Part shown: positions 19,139 to 27,700 of the stretch, piece by piece
Position numbering within the stretch: the stretch's first letter is position 1
Layout of the letters: each line of letters begins with the position of its first letter
Origin: Treponema pallidum subsp. pallidum str. Nichols
GTDB lineage: Bacteria > Spirochaetota > Spirochaetia > Treponematales > Treponemataceae
Direction: 5' to 3'
Length of the DNA: 64,000 nt
Assembly (NCBI RefSeq): GCF_000410535.2
Contig: NC_021490.2
Coordinates: 124,001-188,000, forward strand
Program-made: the position numbers and the translations under genes
The notes under the pieces: generated by a model
Database searches by the model: none
What the model was told of the DNA's origin: nothing
Seen by the model: the letters and a program-made list of their open reading frames with translations, nothing else

Positions 19139-21568
19139 ATGCTATGTATCTACGTTGAGCTTCCCTATTACTATCAACTGACGCGCATCTTCCCTGCTGA
19201 CATCGAATCGCTATGTGCGCGTATGAGAAGGTTCGCTGTCCACAACGGTGCTGCCCTCCACGAGGCATCGTCCGTTCGTATCTTTGCATTTGAAGCACAC
19301 AGTCTCGGTTCTGTATACGCCGCGGTACGCTGCGTGCGTGCGCTGTATCAAACACTGGACACATACGAAAAGCAGGTGAAGGAATTTCGTATCCTCATGG
19401 ACGTTGTTGCTGACGATGCTTCTCCCTGTCTGATAGAAGATCGCTTCCATGCATACCGCAGTACGCTGATTCCTGACCGTGGTTTTTTTGCATCCTTTCG
19501 TGCAAAACAGCTTCTCAAGCATTACCTTGAATTTTTGCCACTGCCAGCGCTGAATATGTACCAGGTTAATGGTTTCCTTTCACTTTGTGCGGAAAAACCT
19601 TTTCCACAAGGGGTAACCACGCACTGCATAGTTGTGCGTACCACTTCTTCATACATGAGTGCTCTGTGTAATTTCATGGCGCTCCATCCGTTGTCCGAAG
19701 CGGTCTACTCAACGCTATCTGAGGAAACGCGTGCGTTTTTTTTTCATCTGCGCGCTGCGGTGTCTTTTTTTAAAAGACGGCGGTATGATTCGTCTTTTCC
19801 CCAATATTTAACCGATGCATTTCTTCAGTATGTGGGTCTGTACTTTAAGCTTTATTACGAAGCGGCGCCAAATGCGGCGCCGCCGCCCATTTATGTAGAC
19901 CCTTGTGCTGGACATGAGAGCCAAAAGCAGGCAGAGAAAGTACTGATCGTCAGTCCACATTCTCCCCTTATGCGGTTGCCTGCATCCTGCGCAGATATTG
20001 AAGCTATTCCGCAAGATCTAGCAGAAGTCATGTATACGCTTTCGCTTGCCTCCCGTTATATTTTCGCGGACGAAATAGAGGAATTTTTTCTGTTTTTGAA
20101 AAAACATGCTGACTTCGTCGGTGATTTATTTGACAAAATGTTTTGTACCCAGGTGACGATGGTGCCGCACAACGCGTATGCCATTCCAGAGGATGTACAC
20201 GACAGTCTAGAAAAGCGTGTGCGCGTGAAAATGCCTGTAATACGCGAATGTATTTCTTCCTTCCTTTGGAAGAAATATCAGGAAGGATCGCTTTGTGCTA
20301 GTACGGATCTGCTCAGAACTTTCCAGGAGCTTCAGTACAAATACACATCCGATTGTGTGTTACACAGCTTGTTTCATACGTATTCTGACGTGCAGATTGC
20401 GCACCTACAGGTAGAAGAGTACACCGGCACGGATGTCGGCGCAGTGTTAAAGGTATACCAACACACGCTGCTGGTGGGCATGCGTGAAGACGCAGAGGCC
20501 GCGTTCAGAGAAGCAAAGGCTTGTCTGACAACACTGCAGGCGCGGCGTTTTGTGTCCGCTGAATACCGGACCTTTTCCCTCTTAGGATTTCTAACCATAG
20601 GTCAGAGCAAATTTGAAGACGCGTTGGTGTATTTTGGCTATGCACTCGATGATGCAGAACAGCTGCGCGACGGTGATTTTCTCTGTTCCGCGCTTTTTCA
20701 TTTGAGTATTACCTACTTTTTGCAGCATAACTTTACCCAGGCGCGGCTTTTTCTGAGTAAGCTATCCGATGCGATATCCACGTATTTTGAGCAGCGATGG
20801 AAAACTGTCAGTCTGTTTATGCAGGGCAGAATTTCTCTCAGCCTCGGGGAGTATGCACAGGCGCGTCGGTGTTTTGATGAGGCTGCCGATTTTGCACTGC
20901 AGTACTTTGAACACCAAGAACCCTTGTGCAGAGTGTGGGCTGCACATGCACGGCTACTTGCGGATAAGTCGTATGCAGCGCACGCGCTGTTTCAGGACAT
21001 GTGTGATCAATACCCTGATGCATATCTCTTTCTTGTAGAAAGCTATGTCCGCGCAGAATGTTTTGACGATCCCACGTTGTTTCAATCGTTTCCTGAGGAA
21101 ACGACCTCTCGCGAGCCATGTGTGCCGTCCTTCTCTCTTGATACGCCGATTTACTCAGGGTTCTCCTGCGCAGAAGATCTGGTATGGGGCAGGCAGTGTG
21201 CGTTTGCAGTGAGTGCGCAGCACAGTACGGTATTTGCTCATTACTACCATTGCAGGGTGCATCTGCACCGTGCCGAGGATATGCAAACATTCCACCACCA
21301 TAAGCAAAAACTTGAGGCCATTGCACGTCGCGCGTTTCAAATAGGTGATCCGAGTGCTGCGTTGTTTCTGTACCTCTGCTATGATGTGTCCTACCGCGTG
21401 CACGGCGCAGAGGCTGCTGTCACGACAGCGCACCTGAGTAGGGCGTTTAAAGTGATGCAGCGCAGCGTTGCGTATATGTCAGAAAATACCGTTCGCGCAC
21501 AGTTCATGCAGGATAACTTTTGGAATGCAAAACTGTTTGCCGCCGCGCAGGCAAACAAACTCATTTAA
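19139..21568 (+). CDS. Large TPR-containing hypothetical protein
   Basis: About 809 residues from ATG 19139 (MLCIYVELPYYYQL), which has AGAGG five bases upstream. A longer frame begins at 18998 but adds a segment without a ribosome-binding site. The C-terminal half, roughly residues 470-660, shows tetratricopeptide-like repeats (SEYRTFSLLGFLTIGQSKFE, FQQ/ALFHLSITYFLQHNFTQ-type, MQGRISLSLGEYAQARRCF). The N-terminal half is unrecognised. No export signal. Probably a protein-interaction scaffold or regulator; the function is not visible. Confidence 0.7.
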   Translation: MLCIYVELPYYYQLTRIFPADIESLCARMRRFAVHNGAALHEASSVRIFAFEAHSLGSVYAAVRCVRALYQTLDTYEKQVKEFRILMDVVADDASPCLIEDRFHAYRSTLIPDRGFFASFRAKQLLKHYLEFLPLPALNMYQVNGFLSLCAEKPFPQGVTTHCIVVRTTSSYMSALCNFMALHPLSEAVYSTLSEETRAFFFHLRAAVSFFKRRRYDSSFPQYLTDAFLQYVGLYFKLYYEAAPNAAPPPIYVDPCAGHESQKQAEKVLIVSPHSPLMRLPASCADIEAIPQDLAEVMYTLSLASRYIFADEIEEFFLFLKKHADFVGDLFDKMFCTQVTMVPHNAYAIPEDVHDSLEKRVRVKMPVIRECISSFLWKKYQEGSLCASTDLLRTFQELQYKYTSDCVLHSLFHTYSDVQIAHLQVEEYTGTDVGAVLKVYQHTLLVGMREDAEAAFREAKACLTTLQARRFVSAEYRTFSLLGFLTIGQSKFEDALVYFGYALDDAEQLRDGDFLCSALFHLSITYFLQHNFTQARLFLSKLSDAISTYFEQRWKTVSLFMQGRISLSLGEYAQARRCFDEAADFALQYFEHQEPLCRVWAAHARLLADKSYAAHALFQDMCDQYPDAYLFLVESYVRAECFDDPTLFQSFPEETTSREPCVPSFSLDTPIYSGFSCAEDLVWGRQCAFAVSAQHSTVFAHYYHCRVHLHRAEDMQTFHHHKQKLEAIARRAFQIGDPSAALFLYLCYDVSYRVHGAEAAVTTAHLSRAFKVMQRSVAYMSENTVRAQFMQDNFWNAKLFAAAQANKLI

Positions 21569-21581
21569 AGCAGGGGGCACT

Positions 21582-22688
21582 ATGGCGGTCAATTGTGGCA
21601 TTATCGGTCTGCCGAATGTGGGGAAGTCGACAATTTTCTCCGCGCTCACTGCAAACGTCGTGGAGGCGGCGAATTATCCCTTTTGTACTATCGAACCTAA
21701 CGTGGGTATGGTGACAGTACCTGATGTGCGTCTTGAAGCACTGGCTGGTCATTTTCGGCCAAAGAAAACGGTGTATGCCTCCATTGAATGTGTGGATATT
21801 GCTGGTTTGGTAAAAGGTGCCTCGCAGGGGGAGGGATTGGGCAATCGTTTTCTTGCGCATGTGCGAGAGGTTGGAGTACTTGCACATGTGGTGCGCTGTT
21901 TTGAGCATACGGATATCGTTCATGTACATAATAAGGTCGATCCTCTTTCAGATATTGAAACGGTGCATATAGAGCTGGCATTGGCAGACCTGGCCTCGGT
22001 AGAAAAACGGGCTGTGCGTGCTCAAAAGGAGTCGCGTATGGGAAAGTCCCTTCAAAAGGAAAGCACGCTGGTATTACGGGCACTCGATACGCTGCGCGAA
22101 TATTTAGAAATGGGAAAGGCGGCATGTATGGCGCCGCTGTCGGATGAGGAGCGCAACGCGGTGCGCGATATGCGCTTGTTGACAATGAAGCCGCACCTGT
22201 ACGTGTGCAATACAGACGAAAGCGGCATGCAGTACGGAAATGATTTCGTGCGCGCGGTGCAAGAGCACGCACGTGTGCATAACACGCAGGCAATTGTTAT
22301 GTGTGGAAAATTTGAAGCAGAGCTTGCGCAGCTTTCTGATGTGGCAGAGCAAAACGCCTTTTTGCAAGAATTAGGGTTGCGCGAATCAGGACGTGCGGCG
22401 CTTGCGCGCGCAGTGTATTCCCTGATGGGGTTGCGTACCTTTTTTACCGCGGGGCCTGAGGAGTGTCGCGCGTGGACCATTCGGGCAGGGCTGCGTGCAC
22501 CGCACGCGGCAGGAGTGATCCACAGCGACCTTGAGCGTGGTTTTATTCGTGCAGAAACGTATTCTTTCGATGATCTTGCGTCCTGTGGGAGTGTGGCAAA
22601 GGTGAGGGAGGCAAACCGCGTTCGGCAGGAGGGGAAGGAATACGAGGTGCAAGACGGGGACGTTATCTTTTTTAAATTCAATGTGTGA
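21582..22688 (+). CDS. ychF: Redox-regulated ATPase YchF (Obg-family)
   Basis: 368 residues. G1 loop is GLPNVGKST, G3 is DIAGLVKGAS, and the altered G4 is NTDE in place of NKxD, as in ATP-preferring YchF. A C-terminal TGS domain begins about residue 280 (LRTFFTAGPEECRAWTI) and ends with GKEYEVQDGDVIFFKFNV. YchF binds ribosomes and is linked to stress responses. ATG 21582 with AGGGGG upstream is the start. Confidence 0.97.
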   Translation: MAVNCGIIGLPNVGKSTIFSALTANVVEAANYPFCTIEPNVGMVTVPDVRLEALAGHFRPKKTVYASIECVDIAGLVKGASQGEGLGNRFLAHVREVGVLAHVVRCFEHTDIVHVHNKVDPLSDIETVHIELALADLASVEKRAVRAQKESRMGKSLQKESTLVLRALDTLREYLEMGKAACMAPLSDEERNAVRDMRLLTMKPHLYVCNTDESGMQYGNDFVRAVQEHARVHNTQAIVMCGKFEAELAQLSDVAEQNAFLQELGLRESGRAALARAVYSLMGLRTFFTAGPEECRAWTIRAGLRAPHAAGVIHSDLERGFIRAETYSFDDLASCGSVAKVREANRVRQEGKEYEVQDGDVIFFKFNV

Positions 22689-22764
22689 AACACAGGCGCT
22701 CCGTTCCGTCTGTGCGCCGTGTGCGATACAGTGAGCCTTGATTCTGCGTTTGAAAGCAGGCACA

Positions 22765-23559
22765 ATGCGTCCCGTGCAGCGTATCATATCTTGGAATGTG
22801 AATGGAATTCGTGCCATAGAGCGGAAAGATTTTCTCAGCTGGCTCGCGCGTGAGGCGCCTGATGTTCTCTGTTTGCAGGAGATTAAAGCGCATGAGTCGC
22901 AGCTGAGTGCTGCGCTTCGTGCTCCGGTCTGGAGTGCTGGGGCGGGGGGTACGTACTATACCTATTTTCACAGTGCGCAGCGTCCTGGATACAGTGGCAC
23001 GGCGCTGTTCAGTAAGCGCGCGCCAGATGCGGTGCGTTTCTTCGGGGTTCCGGCTTTTGACTGCGAGGGGCGGATGCTTGCGGCACGCTTTGGCGAGCTG
23101 ACGGTGGTAAGCGCGTATTTTCCGAATGCGCAGGAAGGGGGCAAGCGGCTCGCGTATAAGCTTGATTTTTGCGCAGCGTTTCGTGCGTTCTGTGATGAAG
23201 AGCGTACGGCCGGGCAGCACGTGATCTTGTGTGGTGACTACAACATAGCGCATAAGGAAATCGACCTGGCACATCCTCAGGAAAATGAGGGGAATCCTGG
23301 ATTCCTGCCTCAGGAGCGTGCATGGATGGATACATTTACGGAGGCAGGCTATGCGGATAGCTTCCGAGCCTTCTGCACAGAAGGGCAGCAGTACACGTGG
23401 TGGAGCTACCGTGCCCGTGCACGCGCGCGTAACATTGGATGGCGCATCGATTACCAGTGTGTGGACCAAGCCTTTTTAGCGCGCGTGACCTCTTCGCAGA
23501 TACTGTCCGAGGTGACAGGATCGGATCACTGCCCAGTGTGTTTGACGTACGCGGACTAA
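22765..23559 (+). CDS. exoA: Exodeoxyribonuclease III / AP endonuclease
   Basis: About 264 residues of the ExoIII family. Motifs: ISWNVNGIRAI, LCLQEIKA with the metal-binding Glu, CGDYNIAH, and the C-terminal GSDHCPV with the catalytic Asp-His pair. The enzyme cleaves 5' to abasic sites in base excision repair. ATG 22765 (MRPVQRIISWN) begins at homology; the upstream ATG adds nine unrelated residues. Same strand as ychF, 76 bases away. Confidence 0.96.
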   Translation: MRPVQRIISWNVNGIRAIERKDFLSWLAREAPDVLCLQEIKAHESQLSAALRAPVWSAGAGGTYYTYFHSAQRPGYSGTALFSKRAPDAVRFFGVPAFDCEGRMLAARFGELTVVSAYFPNAQEGGKRLAYKLDFCAAFRAFCDEERTAGQHVILCGDYNIAHKEIDLAHPQENEGNPGFLPQERAWMDTFTEAGYADSFRAFCTEGQQYTWWSYRARARARNIGWRIDYQCVDQAFLARVTSSQILSEVTGSDHCPVCLTYAD

Positions 23560-23622
23560 TCCGTTTCCGGGGTGAGCGGCACGTCCGCGCAAACTAAGAC
23601 GTACCCGCGCGCACAGGCAGCG

Positions 23623-24294
23623 TCAGAGGTGGTAGCGAACGTCCACACCCGCGGCTATGAACTGTGCGGTGCGCGTGTTGGTCTGCTGTCTATCTTCTTC
23701 AATAATCTTTTCGCATGACCGGGGTACGCCGCTGTACGTGGCGCTTACCCCCAAGGACCAGTGCTCTGTCAGTTGAAAATAGCACCCCGCTGCCGCCTTG
23801 AGCACAAGACCGTAGTAGGTAGACGTGTAGTAATGCTGATAATTGAAGCCAGCCCCTACCGTCAGTGGCAAGCGGATGCGCCAGAAGGCAACCGTGTACC
23901 CGGCAGTGAGGGCAACGGGAATTGCAAGGTAATAGTACGGAGTAGTGGGACTGTACGTATTGTTTGGATAGCTGCAATGGTACTGCACACTTGCGTCAAT
24001 CCCGAGCGACAGGCCGCGGCACACAAAGTGTTCAAACCCTAACGCCGCACTGAACGCGGGGTAGATGTACTTGTGCCCGTTGGTTTGCGCGTTGGCATTA
24101 CGGTCGTCCCCGCGACCGCTGTTACACCAATCCACTTGAAAGAGGGGCACCGCGCCCATGGCCGAAAGGCGTATAGTACTCCGGCCCGCCGCAGTAGTGT
24201 CCCACGGGTCCGCGTGCACCGGGTGTGCAGCTCCCCACACTCCCGCGCATATTCCCAGCACCGGGCCGACCGCCCACCACTTCAATTGTTTCAT
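23623..24294 (-). CDS. OmpW-like outer-membrane beta-barrel protein
   Basis: About 223 residues. Signal peptide residues about 1-28 (ending HPVHA) is followed by an eight-strand-type barrel of alternating aromatic/hydrophobic segments (RLPLTVGAGFNYQHYYTS, GAVPLFQVDW) and a C-terminal VDVRYHL. Recognised as the OmpW homologue known as TP0126; a small hydrophobic-solute channel role is inferred. ATG 24294 follows GGAGCGGGGT. Expression is probably phase variable through the G9 promoter spacer. A frameshifted paralogue lies at 32906-33594. Confidence 0.9.
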   Translation of the reverse strand: MKQLKWWAVGPVLGICAGVWGAAHPVHADPWDTTAAGRSTIRLSAMGAVPLFQVDWCNSGRGDDRNANAQTNGHKYIYPAFSAALGFEHFVCRGLSLGIDASVQYHCSYPNNTYSPTTPYYYLAIPVALTAGYTVAFWRIRLPLTVGAGFNYQHYYTSTYYGLVLKAAAGCYFQLTEHWSLGVSATYSGVPRSCEKIIEEDRQQTNTRTAQFIAAGVDVRYHL

Positions 24295-24344
24295 ACCCCG
24301 CTCCAACGCCGATCCTCTTACGCGTCTCGTCGAGGACCTACTCC

Positions 24345-24374
24345 ATTCTACCCCCCCCCACGGCTGTTTGTCGA
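24345..24374 (-). promoter_or_regulatory. Phase-variable promoter of the OmpW-like gene (G9 spacer)
   Basis: On the minus strand, -35 TCGACA (24369-24374), an 18-base spacer whose proximal half is nine G (24351-24359), then -10 TAGAAT (24345-24350). A change in G number directly changes the -35/-10 spacing. This arrangement has been reported to control transcription of this gene. The same hexamers and G9 stand before the paralogue at 32817-32847. Confidence 0.85.
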
Positions 24375-24393
24375 ACCCTTTTTAAAGGGTTCG
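24372..24393. promoter_or_regulatory. Perfect palindrome abutting the OmpW promoter
   Basis: CGAACCCTTT / AAAGGGTTCG, 10-base arms around two T, immediately upstream of and overlapping the -35 hexamer. Its position suits an operator for a dimeric regulator; as a hairpin it lacks a following T run in either direction suited to a neighbouring gene end. The paralogous promoter lacks it. Confidence 0.55.
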
Positions 24394-24425
24394 TTCTCGC
24401 GCGCTGGGCAGCACGCGCGTGAGGC

Positions 24426-24845
24426 GCCTATGCCATCGGGAGCTGCGTTTTTCTTATGCCCCACGAGGGGACTGCGGGGTATGTCGTGCGTCCGCATGGG
24501 TGTGGTATCGGTGAGAAAGACACCCTGAAATACATTACTAGCCTGCGATGCGTGCAAGACACCCCCATACACCGGGAAGTTGATGTCGACTCCAGCCCCG
24601 GCTGCGGCTGCGGCTCGGGCATAGTCGCCAGAAAGCGTGGAATTGTAACTACAACCGGGAAGTAGATGGCTGGGACTGGGGCTCCGGGCAGGGCTCGGGC
24701 TTGGGTGAAGGCGTTCCAATGGACGGGCATGTACGCCTGCGTCCCATAAGATGTCATTGGCTGGGGCTACGGCTGGGAGTTGGGCTCGGGCTGCGAAGTA
24801 ATAGACGGGCATGCCGTTCTCTACCAAATCAAGCGACATGCCCCT
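24426..24845 (-). repeat. Silent tpr (tprK-type) donor block 1
   Basis: Non-genic mosaic in minus-strand tpr frames. Read left to right on the plus strand it contains the GHKK box (TTCTTATGCCCCACG, 24453), the GAGAAAGACACCCTG box (24513), the GGGAAGTTGATGTC box encoding INFPV (about 24576), a G-rich run (24673-24706) and the TGGACGGGCATGTACGCC box encoding AYMPVH (24720). The frames lack start codons, ribosome-binding sites and a promoter, so this is archive, not gene. Confidence 0.8.
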
Positions 24846-25330
24846 ACGAATTGCCAACGCTCCGTCACGTTCTTCTCTATCACTACATTGCTGTTCTCTT
24901 GTAGCTTGCCTTGCTCCCAGCTCAGCCGAATCTCCACCTTCTCTAACGGACTGACCACTACCCCACACTCGTAATACCCACAATATTCTGCCTTCCACTT
25001 CGTAGCAGGAGCATAGCGTGCAAACGCGGCGCTGTGGTTTCTTCCTGCTCGGGCGGCGCCCGTGTTTGACTTGCCCTCCCCGTCAGGGTGGAATTGCGTC
25101 TTTTGCGCGCGGCTTTCCATGCTTGAGGTTTCCGGCGCTACCATCTTCGGATGCAATGCCCCGCGTGCCGGCGCTCACGGTGCCATTGACGTTCGCTGCA
25201 TTCTCTTTCTTATGCCCCACGTCTGACTGCGCAGTCGTGCTGCAGCATGTTATTGGTGAGAAATACTCCCCCGAATATACGCGCACGGTGGTGACTGACC
25301 GGACTCTCGTGCGAAGGAGAGTAGGAGTCT
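24846..25330 (-). repeat. Silent tpr donor block 2, carrying a complete tpr 3' end
   Basis: On the minus strand it encodes ATKWKAEYCGYYECGV, then SPLEKVEIRLSWEQG and a terminal QFVGACRLIW with a stop at about 24821. TprC ends SPFEKVELSAQWEQG...GMKVTW, so homology to the tpr C-terminus is visible inside this window. Further right are the CCTCCCCGTCAGG, GATGCAATGCCCC (25150) and TTCTTATGCCCCACG (25207) boxes and GAGAAATACTCC (25258). No start or promoter is present. Confidence 0.8.
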
Positions 25331-25805
25331 AAAATCTTATCAGGGGCTCCGGGTGGGACCCCGGCTGCCAGGGCTCGGGCTTGGGCGTGGACGGGCACGC
25401 AACCCATAAGATGTTGGCTGGGGGTTGGGCTGGGGGAAATAGACGTGCGGCGTGCGTTGGGGCGATACCCACAATATCCTGCCTTCCACTTCGTAGGAGC
25501 AGCATCGTTTTTCTTGTTCGTACCGCGCCTGTGTGCGTTTGTGCGCGCAGCGCGTCCCTGCTGCTGGGGCGCCCGTGTTTGACTTGCCCTCCCAGTCGGT
25601 GTGAGGCAGGCCGCGTCTATCCCTCAGTGCGCATGTCCTCCCTGCTTGAGGGGTTGGGCGCCACCATTTTCATATGCAATGCCCCAGATGCAGTCGTCCT
25701 TCTGCATGGGTGTGGTGAGAAAGACACCCTGAAATACATTGCTCTACTTCGTACCAGGAACTGCAGCAGCAGGGGGAACAGGGACACCCTGGGTGAAAAG
25801 ACTGC
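25331..25805 (-). repeat. Silent tpr donor block 3 (rearranged)
   Basis: Contains the GGACGGGCACGCAACCCATAAG variant box (about 25390), CCACTTCGTAGGAGCAGC (25484), TTGTTCGTACCGC (25508), TTGCCCTCCCAGTCGG (25583), GCTTGAGGGGTTGGGCGCC (25645) and GAGAAAGACACCCTG (25717). Two junctions differ from other blocks. The ATGCCCC of the 25675 box jumps directly to the GCAGTCGTCC segment, and the AAATACATTGCT box is fused to a CTACTTCGTACCAGG segment at 25741. Both suggest past recombination. Confidence 0.75.
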
Positions 25806-25829
25806 ACCATGCTAGGATGGGGAATGGAT

Positions 25830-26497
25830 ATGTCCAAAAGTGTGATGCTGTGTTGCCTGTTGAGTGTACAACCCTGTTATGCCGGGTACGTGTTTGTTTC
25901 CCCAAAGCTTGGCGTGTATGGAGAAGCATTGGGCGGTCCTGACACGGTGGGTAAAGCGGTCAAGCAGGCCGACGGTACTAAGATTGCTCCGAAGATATGG
26001 TACTACGCGCCGCGTACCCCGCTTTTTGGCGTGGATATAGGCTATCAGGCGGATAACGGCCTGTTGTTCCGGGTGAATTTGGATGCGGCACTCACGCGCC
26101 TTATGTTTCGCAGCCAGTGTGTGGTGGGCTATTCCTTGCGGTTCGGCTGGGGGGGGGGTACGTCTCTATCGCTTCGGGAATCGAGTGTAGTGCAACGGTC
26201 GATGACGCGCAGTACGAGCCCTACACGAAAAATGAGCAGGGGACTACTGTTGCCTCCAACACCGTGTTCCCGTGCACGGTCTTGGAGGCATTGGTGCGTG
26301 ATCCGGCCCTTACCGCAGATTACCTGCTTTACGGTATGCAAAGCTGTTACGCAATTCCGCTCCATGTGGGGGTTTCGTATTACCTTGCCAAGCGCTGGGG
26401 TATTGAGTGTGCGCTTACGGCCTCACTTGGCATTTCAATGCGGACGGATGTGCGCGTCCCCTACGCGGTACGCATAGGGCCGGTATTCCGCGTGTAG
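25830..26497 (+). CDS. Small secreted beta-barrel-like protein, out of frame at an internal G10 tract
   Basis: ATG 25830 (MSKSVMLCCLLSV) opens a signal peptide that ends near CYAG, then GYVFVSPKLGVYGEALGG and other alternating strand-like segments. At G10 (26149-26158) the frame leads to an unrelated tail ending at 26477. The other frame continues GGYVSIASGIECSATVDD and ends VRIGPVFRV at 26497, with a typical outer-membrane C-terminal Phe. Eight or eleven G would restore one ~222-residue protein. Recognised as the TP0127-type Treponema-only family; function unknown. It splits the donor archive in two. Confidence 0.75.
26149..26158 (+). repeat. Intragenic G10 slippage tract
   Basis: Ten consecutive G after GGCT and before TAC. 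With ten, the signal-peptide frame and the barrel C-terminal frame are not connected; with eight or eleven they are. It is a candidate translational on/off switch, or a true disruption. Confidence 0.75.
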
Positions 26498-27160
26498 GGC
26501 CTCCGGTGAGCCGCTCTCCTTCCCATAAGATGGCGTTGTTGGCTGGGGCTGGGGCTGGGGCTGGGGCTTTCCAATGGACGGGCATGTACGTACGGTCCTA
26601 TGGAACTTCGTTGTGGGCTGCGGCTCCGGGTAGGGCTGGGACTCCGGCTGCGGCTCCGGCTGCTTGGGCATAGCCGCTAGACAGTGTGGAGTTCCTCCGG
26701 GCGACTGCGAGCCGAGAAGTAGATGTCAACTCGGGCTGGGGGTACGGCTCGGGCGTGGAACGAGGTTTTTTGTGTGAGGGGGATGTGCGCGCGTGTCTTG
26801 TTCCTGCCTCCCACTTCGTAAGAGCAGGAACCGCACCAGGGACGACGCCGGGGACCGCAGCAGCTTGCTTGTTCGTACCGCCGTACGTGCTGGGGGTTAC
26901 TCCTGCTGGGACGTTGCCGTTTGGTTTGCCCTCCCAGTCGGTGTTAGGGGGGCTGCGCCTAGCTCCAGTGCACGCGTCCTCCCTGCTTGAGGGGTTGGGC
27001 GCCACCATTTTTTTCAGATGCAATGCCCCGTGAGGTTTGCGCAGTCGTGCTCTCGCATGGCTATGTTTCTAGCGAGAAATACTCCCTCGAATACATTGCT
27101 GGCCTTCGATGCGGGCGGACGTCCCACACCGGGAAGTGGATGTCGGCTGGGGCTCGGGCG
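26498..27160 (-). repeat. Silent tpr donor block 4 with perfect GGGGCT repeat
   Basis: Starts right after the preceding gene with a truncated CCCATAAGATGG box (26521), then (GGGGCT)4 at 26545-26568, TGGACGGGCATGTACG (26575), GAAGTAGATGTC (26720), CCCACTTCGTAAGAGC (26811), TTGTTCGTACCGCCGTACG (26870), TTGCCCTCCCAGTCGG (26927), CTTGAGGGGTTGGGCGCC (26987) and GAGAAATACTCCCTC (27073). The TTCTTATGCCCC box is missing: the neighbouring box's ATGCCCC joins straight to GTGAGG. Minus-strand frames are tpr-like but have no start. Confidence 0.8.
26545..26568 (+). other. Perfect (GGGGCT)4 run, G-quadruplex candidate
   Basis: Four GGGG runs separated by CT. Two-base loops and four-G runs satisfy any usual G4 rule. 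In Neisseria a G4 beside the pilin gene starts gene conversion; a similar role here is inference. Confidence 0.8.
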
Positions 27161-27700
27161 TGGGCTTTTAGGACTTTGTAATGGACAGGCATGTACGCCT
27201 GCGTCCTATAAGATGTCGTCGGCTGCGGCTGGCACTGCGGCTCCGGCTCGGGCTCGGGCGTGGAACGAGGTTTTTTGTGTGAAGGGGATGTGCGCGCGTG
27301 TCCTGTTCTTGTGCTCCACTTCGTACCAGGAGCAGGGGCTGCAGCAGCAGCTTTTTTGTTCGTACCGCCGTACGTGCTGTGGTTTGCTCCTGCTTGGACG
27401 ACGCCCTTGCTGTCTTTGCCCTCCCAGTGCGCACCTTCCCTGCTTGATGGCGCCACCATCGGATGCAATGCCCCCGACACGTCTGAGAAGCTAAACGAGC
27501 CTCCACATTCACGCAGTCCGCGCCTACGGTGCCCTGCGCTCCGTCTTTCTTACGCCCCACGAGGCTGGCGCAGTCGTGTGCGGTCATGGCCATGTTGAGA
27601 AATACTCCCTGAAATACATTGCTGGCCTGCGATGTGCGTGAGGCATCCCCATACCGGGAAGTTGATGTTGGCTGCGGCTGGGGCTTGGGGTCCGGTCAGG
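27161..27700 (-). repeat. Silent tpr donor block 5
   Basis: Box order as in the other blocks: TGGACAGGCATGTACGCC (27182), GAGGTTTTTTGTGTGAAGG (27270), CCACTTCGTACCAGG (27316), TTGTTCGTACCGCCGTACG (27357), TTGCCCTCCCAGTGCG (27416), CTTGATGGCGCCACCATC (27440), GATGCAATGCCCCCG (27462), TTCTTACGCCCCACGAGG (27548), GAGAAATACTCCCTG (27597) and GGGAAGTTGATG (27656). Between boxes the sequence differs from the other blocks, as expected of alternative variable-region donors. Confidence 0.8.

Noticed and set aside
22052-22765. 237-codon minus-strand frame opposite ychF
   Set aside because: Serine/arginine-rich antisense shadow of ychF; no motif, start context or neighbour support.
24348-24998. 216-codon minus-strand frame with tpr-like segments
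   Set aside because: Reads through promoter, archive boxes and unrelated segments; no start context and no matching full-length protein. Treated as donor archive.
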